A stretch of 64,000 nt of DNA from Nitzschia sp. pyKryTriq1 (lineage: Eukaryota > Bacillariophyta > Bacillariophyceae > Bacillariales > Bacillariaceae). Positions 30,848 to 42,264 of this stretch are shown here, in pieces. Under the pieces are notes generated by a model that was not told the DNA's origin, ran no database searches, and saw only the letters and a list, made by a program, of their open reading frames with translations. The position numbers and the translations under genes are program-made. The stretch spans positions 124,001 to 188,000 of the forward strand of contig OY101120.1 of the NCBI GenBank assembly GCA_956465555.1, given 5' to 3'. Position 1 is the first letter of the stretch. The number at the start of each line of letters is the position of its first letter.

Positions 30848-31743
30848 TTACCACATGATTTCGTCTTGCTTGACTCCCTTGTTGTCATACAAGTCAAAGT
30901 GCTTGGGCCAGTAGTAGTCCTCCATGTCGGGGGGAGTGTTGATTTGGACTCCTCCCAAGACGGCAATCATACCATCAGCAACGCTGCTGGCTCCATTCTT
31001 GACAATGGCTTCAATCATTTTTTGCTGACTGAAAGCTCGACTTGAAGATCGTCGGGGCTGGCAGCGGCCAATCGGCCGGCATAAGGCATCAACAAAGTTC
31101 CAACATTGGCTTTTTGGGCATCGATAATATCAGCGGCTCCTTCTTGAGGGTTGGCTCCTCCATGGACCTTCAAGACGTGTCCGCAGGCAGCGGTGGCACT
31201 TCCACAGCAGGCTCCTCCAGCGGCGCGTCCACGTCGCTCGACGGTACCGACGGTTCCCTTGGAGTCGACACCGACGTGGGGTCCGTAGACCAACAAACAG
31301 TGACCGCAGTCAGGAATGTGGGCGCACATGGCTCCGAACGAGGTTTGACCTCCGTGGGGGAATCCGGCCAATCCTCCCATGCTGAAGTGCTCTCCGTAGT
31401 AGTCCAATCCGAATGCCTTTTCCAAAGGACGAGCCAATTCATCGCAGCACAAAGAAGTGGCAACAAGAGTGTTGCTCTTGGAGAATCCAGCCATGGAAAG
31501 CTTTTCGGTGACTTTGGCAACCAAAGCGTTGTTGGGCAAAGCCTTGGGGAAGACCTTGGCGATCTTGGACTGAAAAAGACGACGACAGACATTATGAGAC
31601 AAAAAATGACGCTAGGTTTCTTTCCAGAATGCAATTCATCGTCAATCCATCCTTTCCTGGTCCACCAAAATCCAAGAGGACCACCACAAAACCACGATGC
31701 AAGAAGTACCGGTAGCTTGACTTACAACAGTAGCACTGGCCAT
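30848..31743 (-). CDS. LCIB-like theta carbonic anhydrase, apparent frame change near the C-terminus
   Basis: Exon 1 is 31743-31726 (MASATV), a 156-bp GT-AG intron covers 31570-31725, and exon 2 starts at 31569 (SKIAKVFPKALPNN). The body matches the LCIB/theta carbonic anhydrase family: TSLCCDELARPLEKAFGLD, GGLAGFPHGGQTSFGA, HIPDCGHCLLVYGPHVG and GGACCG, including the Cys and His residues expected for zinc. The family interconverts CO2 and bicarbonate in the algal carbon-concentrating mechanism. No plastid presequence is visible, so a cytosolic site is possible. The frame holding the domain stops at 31015, but coding clearly continues in another frame (QKMIEAIVKNGASSVADGM to KQDEIMW, stop at 30848). 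One missing base around 31030 would explain this; a 17-nt intron would too but is implausible. Sequencing error or a true lesion cannot be told apart here. Confidence 0.83.
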
Positions 31744-32328
31744 TTTGAATGTTAGTTCGTTTGGAAGTTTTAAAGAAGGATGATTTCTGAAATTATGTCA
31801 ACGACGACTTTTCGAATTTTCGACGACGACCACAAAACCGAAGATGCAGGGATGGTGATTGTTGTGAAGGTCAAACCGGAAAGGATCGCGATCCGTCCAT
31901 CGATGATGGAAAGGTTGATGACGTATTTCAGAAGCTTTCCGAGATTTTAGCAAACGGACAAGAAAGTGTAGAATCTTGGAAGGTGACGTCAGAGTATCCG
32001 GAAAGCAATTAAGGGATGTAGGGTTACCCGGTTCTTATCCTCCAATAAGCTTGCGGGTCCCTTGGCTTTTGAAAGATGATGGTGTTGAAGTTTCCTATGG
32101 ATGACGCATGTCCTCCAACCGGAGTGTTTTTCGTATGCTGACGTCGTACGACGTGGTTGGCACCGCAATTGCATCATCAGGTAGAAAATCGGGTAGGCAG
32201 CCTATACAGGTAGACTGCGGAAAGCAATCAAAAGGATCAAATCCCTATGTGTACGTACCGGTATGTTTTAGAAACCCATAGTACGTTACACCGACCAAGA
32301 GGTAACATGGATCGTTCTATTGTCCACC
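31744..32328. other. Spacer upstream of the carbonic anhydrase gene
   Basis: This stretch carries the carbonic anhydrase promoter side and runs up to the right arm of the GPCR inverted duplication. I see no gene or clear regulatory element. Confidence 0.5.
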
Positions 32329-35300
32329 ACACCAGTTCTCATTTCTACTACTAGTAGAGACTAGAAAAAGATTATAGGGTCCCTACTAGTAGTCTAGTAT
32401 TATAATGTCGAATATGCGCAGTTCTTGATGATTATCTTGGGTTCGACCGGCGAAATGTCACACCAGAGCCTTCCCACGTCGGTTGACATGATGGCCATGC
32501 GACGACACGTCTACGGTGACTGAAAACCGAGCTCTCTGGATGACGATTCAGTGTCAGATTTCTCGTCAACTACTGGCGGCTTGTCAACCTCATCAGTGTC
32601 CTCCTGCTCGATGATATTTCGGGTTTGTTTCCGCCGAAAAGAGTCTCGTAGTGATTCGAATGTCCGATCATCGTCTTCAATCAAATCCATAGTATCACCG
32701 AGACTCAGTTCCTCCTCGGAACTATTGTCACGCATGCGATGCACACGTGAAGGTGGTGGCTGCGAACCGGTACTGGTGGTTCTGGTCCCACTACATCTTA
32801 GCGTTGCGATTTCGTCGTCTTTTTGGGCAAGGATAGCCCGAAAAGCAGCCTGTGTTAGTTTTCCTTCGGTCGAATCGACACTAAACTCTTCCGATGCGCA
32901 GATGCGACTCGCACGGCTGTTGGTTGTGCCAGGACGACTTGATCCATCCCGTTCGCTATCGGCTCCTCGAAACAGTTTCGGCATGAAGTAGATGCCCAAT
33001 CCAATCAATGTGTCAAGGCTCACCAAGAAGCTACGAATATGTCTCGACATGCTGCTATCATCTCCCGCGGGTATTAAAAACATAACAGCGAAAAGGACCA
33101 GAAACATGAAATGGGAGTAGATCAGTCTCGAAAGAGGTTGATATTCAGTCAATGCTGGAATTTTTCGCATCTGCCAGGCCAGAACGGTACCACAGAGAAG
33201 CATAACACTCGCCCATATGAGCGAAATGAGTCTCCAAATCGCGGAATCTGACTGACATACATATTCAACGATCACAATAGATTCATCATCACTTGTTTCG
33301 GTGGAAGTGAGAGTATAAACTGGAACTTTCTCGGGGGTACCGAGTGTCGTCCAGAGGATCAGGAATACCACAAGTCCAGCAGTAATCAAGGCTACTGTTT
33401 CATGCAGGCTCTTTCTCGTCACCGAAACACGTCTGAGCCTTTCCCCCGAGGTAATGAGGCGATTAACTGCCGCCACCTTGACCAGCAAAGGGACAATTTG
33501 CAAGGTCATCCCGATATTCAGGAGCCATATTTGCGCATTGCATTGAAGGTCAGATGCTGGTGGGAGGCCCATGGTAAGTGCCGCCGAAGCCGAAAGAGCG
33601 GCGCCAAGCAACAACAGATAGAGGAAATCTATCTGCGCAGACTTTATGGCCCGTTGATCCCTTTCAACATATACTTTACTCGCGATCAAAATGATACACA
33701 GCAAAACTATACAAGCAAGAGCGGTAGTGGCATACCGGACTGGAGAGGACGGCTCCACTGTGAGCACTCTGGGGAATGTCTCGGGAACAAACGTTTGCAG
33801 ATAATCGATATTTTCAACCGCCCAGGAGCAAATGATTTCCCTGGGCGACATGGATCTTCTTTTTATGTCAGCCCACTGTGCGATTTGATGCTCGGATATC
33901 CTGAAGCTAGTCAAAACGTCAAAGGCCGGGCTGTGAGCCCCATCTTCGAGGGAAGGGCTGTTCTTGAGTCCCATGGACGCAAAGGTTGTCAGGAGTGTAG
34001 GAGGGTAGTCACAAACCCCCAGGGGACTCGTCTCCTCCACGATGAAATTCTCTTCGCATTGTGCTCCCCACTCTATCCGATTGTCTAAACACTCTTGGGT
34101 TGGAGTTGGCAATGTCACCTTGATGAATTCGGCGTCGGATCCGAGAAAGGAATTATACAATGCATCTGGATACCACCACATCATGATCACATTTGATTTG
34201 GTTGCGTTGGCTGCCTTCCAAATCTCCCGCTGGTATTCACTTGAATTTCCAAACCGACGGGGAGTCAGTGGAATCCCCAGATGATGGGTCTGCACATCAC
34301 TGAAGGTACCCCAGCCACCTTTGTAGTAGTAGTTATGAAGTAAACGTGAGGTTCAATCGCGCATGTCATCATCAAAGCTTTGACCAACAAGATATCAACA
34401 ACTTACATGGGTAATCGATGAATGTTCCTGTGCACGTGTCTGGATTGAGATCGCAATCGTTGGCGGGCAACTTGGTAAAGTGCCCAGTGTAAAGGCCATC
34501 AACAAACATGCGATCTACTTCGTCGGATTCGGATTGGGGCGCCCTCTGTGCTATAGTATCCGGCGTGGTGCAATTAGTAATCGAGACGTTGTCACAGTAT
34601 TCTGCCCACGTGATAGGCGTTGGGAAGAGTTCCGCCAAGGTGCGTCGGTTGGTTCGATCAAGGCCGTTCAGACCGATATACGAAAGAATCTCGGAGTTCC
34701 GCTCCGCGGAAAACTTTGGAACAAACCAAGCCTCCTGACCGACCACTCCAAGCGGGGATTCTTCGGCGGTATGAGTAGATGCCGTGAAGATATCCGATAC
34801 GGTTGGATCCCACACTTCGGAAAGAAAGTTCGCGCATTGCTCGTAGTTCTCTTCGCTTCTCGATGCTAGGCTGCAATCCCCGCCATACTTATTTGCCGTT
34901 TTGAGCCCCTCGATGTCGCTAGCGTTGCTGACAACCATTTCGATAGCTCTCTCTTGGTGATAAAAGTTTAGATGCTTCATATGGCTCGCGGTTTCCATAG
35001 AGGTTGGTATGTCCAGCAATTCGCTCAGTAATATCTGCATCAACCACCCGGAAAACATTGCAGAATCCCAATCGTAACCCCATAATCGGACTTCTTTGTG
35101 TTGGAACTGGGGGGTGCGACAGAGTCCGAGTTCACTGGCATTCGGAGGATCTTCGGAATTGCAGACACGTTTCTTCGTCCACCCAGGGAGTGCATTCGAA
35201 TTTGCAAAACATCCAGTTTCAAATGGATTGTGATGGTCGTCGTCGTCGCCGTCGCTTCGAGCTAGATGTACTCTGCCACAGCACACCAAACCCAGAAGAC

Positions 35301-35395
35301 ATACCGTGCCGCTTCGTAATTGCATGATGACTTGTTTATAATAATATTATTTGAATGAAATATTTGGTCTTCCAAAAGAGAGTGGCGAAGGGCGA
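32329..35395 (-). repeat. Right arm of the 3-kb inverted gene duplication
   Basis: It is the reverse-oriented counterpart of 20184-23272 and includes the leader (around AAATATTTCATTCAAATAA), both exons, the equal-length intron and part of the 3' flank (GGGACCCTATA and GAGAACTGG). Confidence 0.9.
32511..35325 (-). CDS. Class C GPCR-like receptor with binding-protein-like ectodomain (copy 2)
   Basis: Exon 1 is 35325-34407, an 88-bp GT-AG intron covers 34319-34406, and exon 2 is 34318-32511, giving 908 residues. The domain order is the same as in the copy at 20250-23079: signal peptide, solute-binding-like ectodomain, seven membrane helices, coiled-coil cytosolic tail. Both copies are open throughout, which argues that both are functional. 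Differences concentrate in the ectodomain (for example NFYHQERAIEMVVSNASDI against NFYHPDGAIETIASDSNDI) and in the tail, where this copy has a single coiled-coil unit (QKDDEIATLRCSG) instead of two. Changes in the ectodomain could shift ligand preference; that is inference. Confidence 0.85.
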
Positions 35396-36719
35396 TCTCG
35401 CGTAGAGTGGAGAGAGGATAATGTAGTGATAGTATCATGTGAGTTTTATGTGCGGTGATATGCTATTTTCAATTTCGGATTTCGGAATAATACGCACTCT
35501 ACAGTACGCAGGAGGGCATCAGTGATATACGTAATACCGACAACTGCTGGTATGGGTGTCACATCTATCATCGCGGGAGACAAAGTAGTGACCCATTTTG
35601 GGGGCATATTTGTGATACAGTAGTTTCCCGAACTCTAATGCGAACGCTCATTCACTACTACAGTAGATTGATTACACGAATAGGCCCAAGGCCGGGGTCA
35701 GAAAAATGTGGAATAAATCCGAAAACAAAGGGTCCGTCCATCAGCCGCCGGCGAAAATGGGTGTCCGTACGTTCGCCACCGACCAGAGACGCTTATGAAC
35801 AGTAGGTAGTAAGAAGCAGTACTCGTAAGTTATTTAATAATAACCTGTTTGGAGCACTTTAGCGAAATATGCTTCAGGGCGTTGTTTCTGTTCAAAAACA
35901 GAATGATAATGTCCGGAGGGACGGTTACCGATCGGTTGGTCCACATCCGATCATCGACCGCACAATCAGAACAACACACCGTACACACACCATAATAATA
36001 ACACACCACCTTGTGCGCTACTACAAGTACCCATAACAACACTACAGCCCTCGTCTGCCCATTCTTAGAGGATGGATCAGTCATCGGCCGGCCGTCGCAA
36101 CTTTGGAAACGGAGGAGGCAAGAACAGAGGAACACAAGATGCCAGAAGAACAGTAGTAAAGTACAGTACAATAGGCAAAAAAGTCCTTCAGATCTGTAGT
36201 TAAATATGGCAAGAAGTTTTATTAAATATCACATTACATAAAGGCGTTCGGATAATAAAGGTCGAATTCGCGAATGCATTCACACCAAAATGTCTGTGTA
36301 GTCTAGTCTACCTGATGTTCCTGCTGGTATTGTACTGGTACAGTGTACGAGTATGTACTGTACATGATGTACTGTGCTCAACACTTGTGTGTGTCCCTCG
36401 CTCCGTTTTTTGTTGGGTTATTATTGACATCATGGCCACACCCACCCTTTGGGTGGTAGTACAGTACCATATTTACCATTGTGTTGTGTTGTTTTCGAGC
36501 AATATACAATACCGATACTGATATTATACTGATACTGATAGTGGTATACAACTGTCAATATAACTACTCTCCAAACCGCAACGCATAACATCCATAACCG
36601 CATTCTACATCAGTATTATTATAGCAGCAATAGCTTCATCCCCATCAGGCACACAGCAGTCAGCAGTCAGCAGTCTCGTCATCGATCGTCCACTATTATT
36701 ACAGTGATATAATAATCTC
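35396..36719. other. Divergent spacer between two genes
   Basis: It is bounded by the 5' ends of the GPCR copy 2 and the large Cys/His-domain gene, so it should hold both promoters. It is AT-rich with TACAGTAC-type palindromes near 36340-36370. No gene was recognised; short frames at 35830-36171 look like chance. Confidence 0.5.
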
Positions 36720-39700
36720 ATGAACAGTTCACCAAACCGTCCGAATGGGAATGGGAATGGGAATGGGAATGGAAGGGGAAGAGGAGGTGGAGGAGGAGGA
36801 GGAGGAGGGAGTATTAGTCGACAGCAGCAGCCGCGGTCGATTCATAATGCCAGCATCAGCCCACCTACTACCGGTAATACTCAACGGCCGTTTCAGCAGC
36901 AGCAGCAGCAGCACCAGCAGCAGCAGCACCAGGCTTCCATCCAGCAGCACAATGTTAGCGGCAGTCTTCTTACGGATAATGGTATTAGGAACCATCAGCC
37001 ATCATCCGGCATCAACAGCGGCAACGGCACCGGCAACGGTAACGGCGGCGTATCCTCCGGCTTGTTGAACAGCTTGAACATCAGAAGCAGCAGCAGCGGC
37101 AACCACAACCACAACCACAACAACAACAACAACAACCACAACAATACTATCTCGCCCGGTGCCCCCTCAAACAATAGCGCTTACCACAGCAATAGCAACT
37201 TGCTACTAGCCTCGCTGCTCCGGGGAAATAATCCAGGAGTAGTAGGAGGTGGTGCACCAGGTGCAGGTGCACTAGGACTATCAGGAGTAGTAGGCTCTCA
37301 GAATATTAATAATAATATGACTGGAGGAGGAGGCGGAGGGCGAGGTATCCTGCCGAGTGTGTTTATGGTACCGCCACCTCAGCAGCAACAGCAGCAGCAG
37401 CAGCAGCAATTCCCACATCAGTCGTCCGGAGGCGGCAACAACAACAACAGCAACAAGATCCCCCCGCCGGCGATGCCGCCTCCTCTGGGCGGAAGACCCC
37501 AACAACAGCAAGCTCTGAATAATAGTATCCAGCAGCTCCTGGCTACGCTTCAACAACAACAGCAGCAACAACAACAACAGCAGCAGCAGCGGTCATCATC
37601 ATCATCATCATCGGACGCTGCTGCTACTGCTGCTCTGTTGGCTCCTCTTCTCAGTCAATTGGCTGCTGGTGCTCGATCTGGTGTTGGGGGTGGTGGTGGT
37701 GGTGGTGGTGGTACTCTCTCATCATCATCATCATCCAACCACTACCAGCACCACCTGGTTCTAGGAAACTCTTCTTCGTCTACTACTAGTTACAACAACA
37801 TGAACATGAACATCAACAACAATGGAGGAGGAGGAGGAGGTGGAGGAGGAGGTACAACTCTGAGTGATCTACTCCGATTTCAACAACCTCGCTTTGGCAG
37901 TCACACCACCACCAACAGCAACAACTACAGCAACAGCAACTACAGCAATAACTACAGCAATAACTACAGCAACAGCAACTACAGCAACAACAATAACAAC
38001 ACTACATCGGCCTCGAGTCTCCTACTAGGGATCCTTGGAGGAGGAGGAGGAACAACAACAACAACAACAACATTAACCGGAGGAGGAGCAACAGCAACAG
38101 CTGCTGCTGGAGGAGGCGCCTCGGTGGGAAACAACTCGTCCGACCGAGATGCTCAGAGCACGGTCCTGACTTCTTCTAGCATGGACAATACTACTCAACC
38201 CAGGTCCAATGTGACTACGGGTGGTGGGGGGGAAGCCCGTGGAGGTGGTAGTGGTACTACCGCTGGTGTTGCCAGTGGCGGTGGACGCCGTCGTCTACTG
38301 CAAGATCAAGATCAAGAAGAAGAAGAAGAAGAAGATCCTCAAGAAGACATGCATCCCACTACAAGAAGTAACCGAAGTACTGCCGCGGCGTCATTAGGGG
38401 CTACCACCCTATGTACCCACACCACCACCAGCAGCACCACCAGCTTGAGTGAGAAGAATGGACCGCACGGTTCTCCTTCCTTGATGGGTGCTGCTGCTGC
38501 TGCTGCTGCTGGTGCTGGTGGTGCTGGGGGCGCCCCGACGATGCACCACATCACAGGAGGAGGAGGAGGAGGAGCCCGTCCCTTCAAGAGTGGCGGTGGT
38601 GGTGTCGGCGCCGTTGGCACGATCGCCACTACAGGTAGCGTCGCTTCGGGGGCGTCCTCCAGTCAGCATGCATACCAGCAACAACCACAGCAGCAGCAGC
38701 AGCAACCGCAAGTACTTTACAAGAATATCCTACCCTGTCGTGCTCGAGGGATGCCCATGGACCACAACTTCAAGAATGCTTATCTTGTGATTACGCAAGA
38801 TACCAAACACAATGATCAACTTGTCTGTAGCTACGCCCAGTGTCGAAACGGGGGAGTCAAGTTCCGGTATTGTTCGACGTGTCGAATGCCTGTGGCACAA
38901 CGGAATTTTCAAAAACGTCATTCCCACGATGGAGGAGGATCTGCGGCTGCTGGTGCAATGATAGCCAAAGGAGCGCCTGCTCGTAGTAGTAATATCATCA
39001 CGGGTGATGGTGGCGGTGGTGGTCCTACCAGCAGCAATCCTGCTTCTACGTCTAAATTTCAGCGGCCGCCGCGGCAACAAAAAGAACAAGACATGTCACT
39101 TCTTCCACAAGCTGATTGTGACAGTTTGGCATCCTCTACGGCCGCTTTGGCTCCCGAAGTTCCACATGTCAACATCGGAACAGCCGCAGCCGCAGGAGCC
39201 TTCAGCAGCAGCAGCAAGTACCCTCCATCCTCGAGCAGTGTCTTGGATCAGCTTTTGCTATCTGCCCACAACAACAACAACAACAGTGCGGTACCTCCAA
39301 GCGAAATCATTCGCTTAGTCTTGAGCAAAGCGGCCGCGGCCGAAGAGGGGCGACAGAGTGGTCGTTCCCTTCCAATCTCCAAACGAGCCGTCACTCTTTC
39401 TTCGGCTGCAGCCCCGGCATCTGCTGCTCCTACGAATAATCCGGGCAATACTGCTGCGATAAGTACCAAGCAACAGCAACAAGGAACGACGACGACGACA
39501 ACGACGCCCAGAAAGAAACGAAGTCGCTCTCGCAGTCGTGCGGAACAAGAGGCCAATGATGACGACGAGGAGGAACAAGGCGATCGACAAAGGCATGGAA
39601 GTCGATCACGGATGCTCAAAAGCAAGACATTCTCTGCTGCTTCGTCAGGAGGCGTACAAAAGTCAGGAGGAGGAGGAGCAGCAGCAGCAGCAATGGAAGG

Positions 39701-41015
39701 TACTTTTTCTAGCAGTGCCGCAAGACGACGACGAGAGAAAGAAAAGAGACATTCAGCCTCTGGTGCTGCTTCTGACGCTGAAGCATTGATGTTAGCAACG
39801 TCCATGTCCCGCCGATATGCTGAAGAACAAAGAGATTTAGCTGATCCCGATCGTCGGAAGGCTTGGGAGATACTTCTCATGAACCGTCCCGATGCCGATG
39901 ATGACATCGCCATGTCGGCTTGGCTAATGCGCGTCATGTCAGTGAGCGACAAGTCCAAGCCTGTCAATCTTGCCGCCATTGAAAAAGCGTACAGCAGTTA
40001 TGTTGCAGTGCCTCCCCCGGCTGTCGCTGCTAACAGTACTGTCGCACAAGGAAGAAGACAAGAAACGGCCATCACAAGCAGCCGACAGCAACGACAAGCA
40101 CAGCAAGAAACGGCATCTGCTACTCGAAAGAAGAAAAGAAGCGGCAGTCGCAGCAGTAGTAACAGGCACCGAAAACACCAGCACCATGAATTCCGGGAAC
40201 GAGATGAGCTTTCCGGCAGTGCGGTCATGGCATCCCCCATGGATAAAGGGGCTGAATCTTCCTTGAGCGATTCCGCAACCGCTCCTGATTATATGGAGGA
40301 AGATGACGACTATGAAGAAGAGGCGTTGCAACACAACAAGGTATCCTCTACAAGGAGCATTGAATCCAGGAGTGGAGTAGCAGATGATCAAAAGCCAGGT
40401 GGAGCATCCCAGTTGTTGGCGGCAGCAGCTTTGGCCGCTGTCGTGGCCGTCCAGAAACAAGCTCCAGTGCAAGGCACTGGCGCGTTGAGCCCCACCACGC
40501 GAGAAAGATCATCCAACAGTTTCCAACGACCTTCGCCCTCTACGAATGCTACGGGATCAGCACAACAAGGAGGGCCCCCGCTACAGCTTGATACTAGCGG
40601 AATTACTGCTGGCGGCAATACAAGCATTCGAGGAGTATCTTCTTCTGCCCAAGTCATTACCAAAACCACCGCCGGCGGTACGGCTAGCAGTAGTAGTCTG
40701 ACTGGTGGTGGTGCTAACAACAGCCCCTCTTCGACGGCGACGAGCAGCGTCACTAGCACTACCAAGAGTGCGACGGCAGAAATGCTACGCCGGAGGAGTC
40801 TTCTTTTGGCAGGCGATCTGGAAAAGACGACAACACCAGCAACTACTAAAGAAGGTACACAGCAGGAACAACAACACCAGGGAGAACTGGCAGGGGGCAC
40901 TGCGGACTCAACTGCAACACCAGCACCAACACCAGCACCACGAGCGGAAGTTGCCATGGTGGCACCCCCACAAGATCCATCAGCCAGCCAGGAGCGAGTC
41001 GAAAATTGCCAGTGA
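36720..41015 (+). CDS. Large low-complexity protein with a Cys/His zinc-like domain
   Basis: This single open frame of 1431 residues begins MNSSPNRPNGNGNGNG. Most of it is runs of Gly, Asn, Gln, Ser and Thr. At about residues 663-735 lies a compact domain: NILPCRARGMPMDHNFKNA, LVCSYAQCRNGGVKFRYC, STCRMPVAQRNFQKRHSHD. Cys pairs (CSYAQC, CSTC) and the RHSH end suggest zinc binding; I know this pattern from uncharacterised diatom proteins. A second conserved-looking segment at about 1029-1100 contains RDLADPDRRKAWEILLMNRP and SAWLMRVMSVSDKSKPVNLA. Between them is an Arg/Ser-rich basic stretch (RKKRSRSRSRAEQE) that may direct it to the nucleus. A transcriptional or RNA-related scaffold is plausible but unproven. 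Long homopolymer tracts suggest phase-separating, disordered character. Confidence 0.78.
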   Translation: MNSSPNRPNGNGNGNGNGRGRGGGGGGGGGSISRQQQPRSIHNASISPPTTGNTQRPFQQQQQQHQQQQHQASIQQHNVSGSLLTDNGIRNHQPSSGINSGNGTGNGNGGVSSGLLNSLNIRSSSSGNHNHNHNNNNNNHNNTISPGAPSNNSAYHSNSNLLLASLLRGNNPGVVGGGAPGAGALGLSGVVGSQNINNNMTGGGGGGRGILPSVFMVPPPQQQQQQQQQQFPHQSSGGGNNNNSNKIPPPAMPPPLGGRPQQQQALNNSIQQLLATLQQQQQQQQQQQQQRSSSSSSSDAAATAALLAPLLSQLAAGARSGVGGGGGGGGGTLSSSSSSNHYQHHLVLGNSSSSTTSYNNMNMNINNNGGGGGGGGGGTTLSDLLRFQQPRFGSHTTTNSNNYSNSNYSNNYSNNYSNSNYSNNNNNTTSASSLLLGILGGGGGTTTTTTTLTGGGATATAAAGGGASVGNNSSDRDAQSTVLTSSSMDNTTQPRSNVTTGGGGEARGGGSGTTAGVASGGGRRRLLQDQDQEEEEEEDPQEDMHPTTRSNRSTAAASLGATTLCTHTTTSSTTSLSEKNGPHGSPSLMGAAAAAAAGAGGAGGAPTMHHITGGGGGGARPFKSGGGGVGAVGTIATTGSVASGASSSQHAYQQQPQQQQQQPQVLYKNILPCRARGMPMDHNFKNAYLVITQDTKHNDQLVCSYAQCRNGGVKFRYCSTCRMPVAQRNFQKRHSHDGGGSAAAGAMIAKGAPARSSNIITGDGGGGGPTSSNPASTSKFQRPPRQQKEQDMSLLPQADCDSLASSTAALAPEVPHVNIGTAAAAGAFSSSSKYPPSSSSVLDQLLLSAHNNNNNSAVPPSEIIRLVLSKAAAAEEGRQSGRSLPISKRAVTLSSAAAPASAAPTNNPGNTAAISTKQQQQGTTTTTTTPRKKRSRSRSRAEQEANDDDEEEQGDRQRHGSRSRMLKSKTFSAASSGGVQKSGGGGAAAAAMEGTFSSSAARRRREKEKRHSASGAASDAEALMLATSMSRRYAEEQRDLADPDRRKAWEILLMNRPDADDDIAMSAWLMRVMSVSDKSKPVNLAAIEKAYSSYVAVPPPAVAANSTVAQGRRQETAITSSRQQRQAQQETASATRKKKRSGSRSSSNRHRKHQHHEFRERDELSGSAVMASPMDKGAESSLSDSATAPDYMEEDDDYEEEALQHNKVSSTRSIESRSGVADDQKPGGASQLLAAAALAAVVAVQKQAPVQGTGALSPTTRERSSNSFQRPSPSTNATGSAQQGGPPLQLDTSGITAGGNTSIRGVSSSAQVITKTTAGGTASSSSLTGGGANNSPSSTATSSVTSTTKSATAEMLRRRSLLLAGDLEKTTTPATTKEGTQQEQQHQGELAGGTADSTATPAPTPAPRAEVAMVAPPQDPSASQERVENCQ

Positions 41016-41997
41016 TGCGATTCCGCACCACCCAAAATTCTTCTCCTCCAGCATTAGGAGTGTTGATGCCTACAGTAGTACCGAAGATGCTGGATGATCT
41101 CAACTCTTGGACAACCACAACAGGTACGACGATGACGACGACAACGACGAAGATGGGATCCCAAGCGATGACGTGGTGAATAAAACGATGGTGGGCGTTC
41201 ATCACAACGAAAATCCCACCTTGAACTACCACCACCACCACCGCCAACAACAACAACAATGGCAGCAAGGAGGCAGAGCAAACGATGAGACCCCAAGTAT
41301 ATGAAGTCTAGTAGTAGTAGAGAGCAGATCCTCGAAGAATGAGGAGGACGGCGTCGCCCACCACCACTACCACCACCATTGCCATTGCCATTGCCCATGC
41401 ACACTAATACTAGTACTACTCTCAGCACCAGAATGAATCATCTCATCCTGATACGACTCTACTCGTCTCTTAGTAGCTATATTCAGTAGACTACAGGTGC
41501 AGACTACTTCTTTTCCTGCCCAATAACCTACAACAGCCATACCAACTACTCGTACTACCACTTTCTTGTTGTTTGGTTTGAAGATTCTTCTTCTTCTTCT
41601 TCTTCTGCAAGCCGCACCACCACCACCAACAACAACAACAACAAGTAGCAGCACCAGGTTCACTCGCTGCCCGTCCTTCCTCCTCCAACGAATGAAGCGA
41701 AGTGGTATATATGCTCAACTAGTAGTACTTGCTCCGTAATGTTTGTTTGTTTGTTTGTTTATACAAATCGTTTTCTTTTCAACATGTAATTACTGTATTA
41801 CTATTCTCTTATTATGAACAAGACACACTGGGCTATTCCTTTTTTTTGGGTGGGTGGTAGTAGCTACCTGCCGGTGCGTGATCCCTTCGTCATTGACTAG
41901 TACGTCACATTCGTCTAATCACAGGATGTTACAGGCATTACGGCAGTCACAGGGGGAACTGCTGTTGGCGATGAGATTGCTGGGGGTACGCCACCGA
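41016..41997. other. 3' spacer before the direct-repeat element
   Basis: This is the 3' flank of the large gene. It has CCA/AAC trinucleotide runs and a (GTTT)n run near 41742-41760. No gene is seen. Confidence 0.6.
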
Positions 41998-42210
41998 GAG
42001 GGATCTGGGTTAATCTGGCACAAATCTGAACCAATCATTACATGTGTGTCTATAAGTACTGATGTCTTTACGTGTGTCTTTACAAAGTCTTTATCACTTA
42101 GAGACTCTGCATCAATGACTCCGCGCCATTTTTGACTCCGAAGCCCGGCTCCATGTTATTCTTTCTCACAAACCAAGGCTCCGACCCCCAAACCAATGCT
42201 TTCACATCTT
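41998..42210 (+). repeat. Left 213-bp direct repeat
   Basis: It starts GAGGGATCTGGGTTAATC and ends TTTCACATCTT. It matches 45056-45268 along its full length with an offset of 3058 bp. Confidence 0.95.
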
Positions 42211-42264
42211 TCGTTGCCCTCCTAATAATCATTCCAAGATTCCAAACTCATAAAATTTGTGACA

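Noticed and set aside
31000-31060. A 17-nt intron to repair the carbonic anhydrase reading frame
   Set aside because: GT and AG are present, but 17 nt is far below the intron sizes seen in this window (88-343 bp).
38339-38790. Frames on both strands inside the 1431-residue gene
   Set aside because: They are shadows of trinucleotide repeats in the longer gene, with no independent motif.
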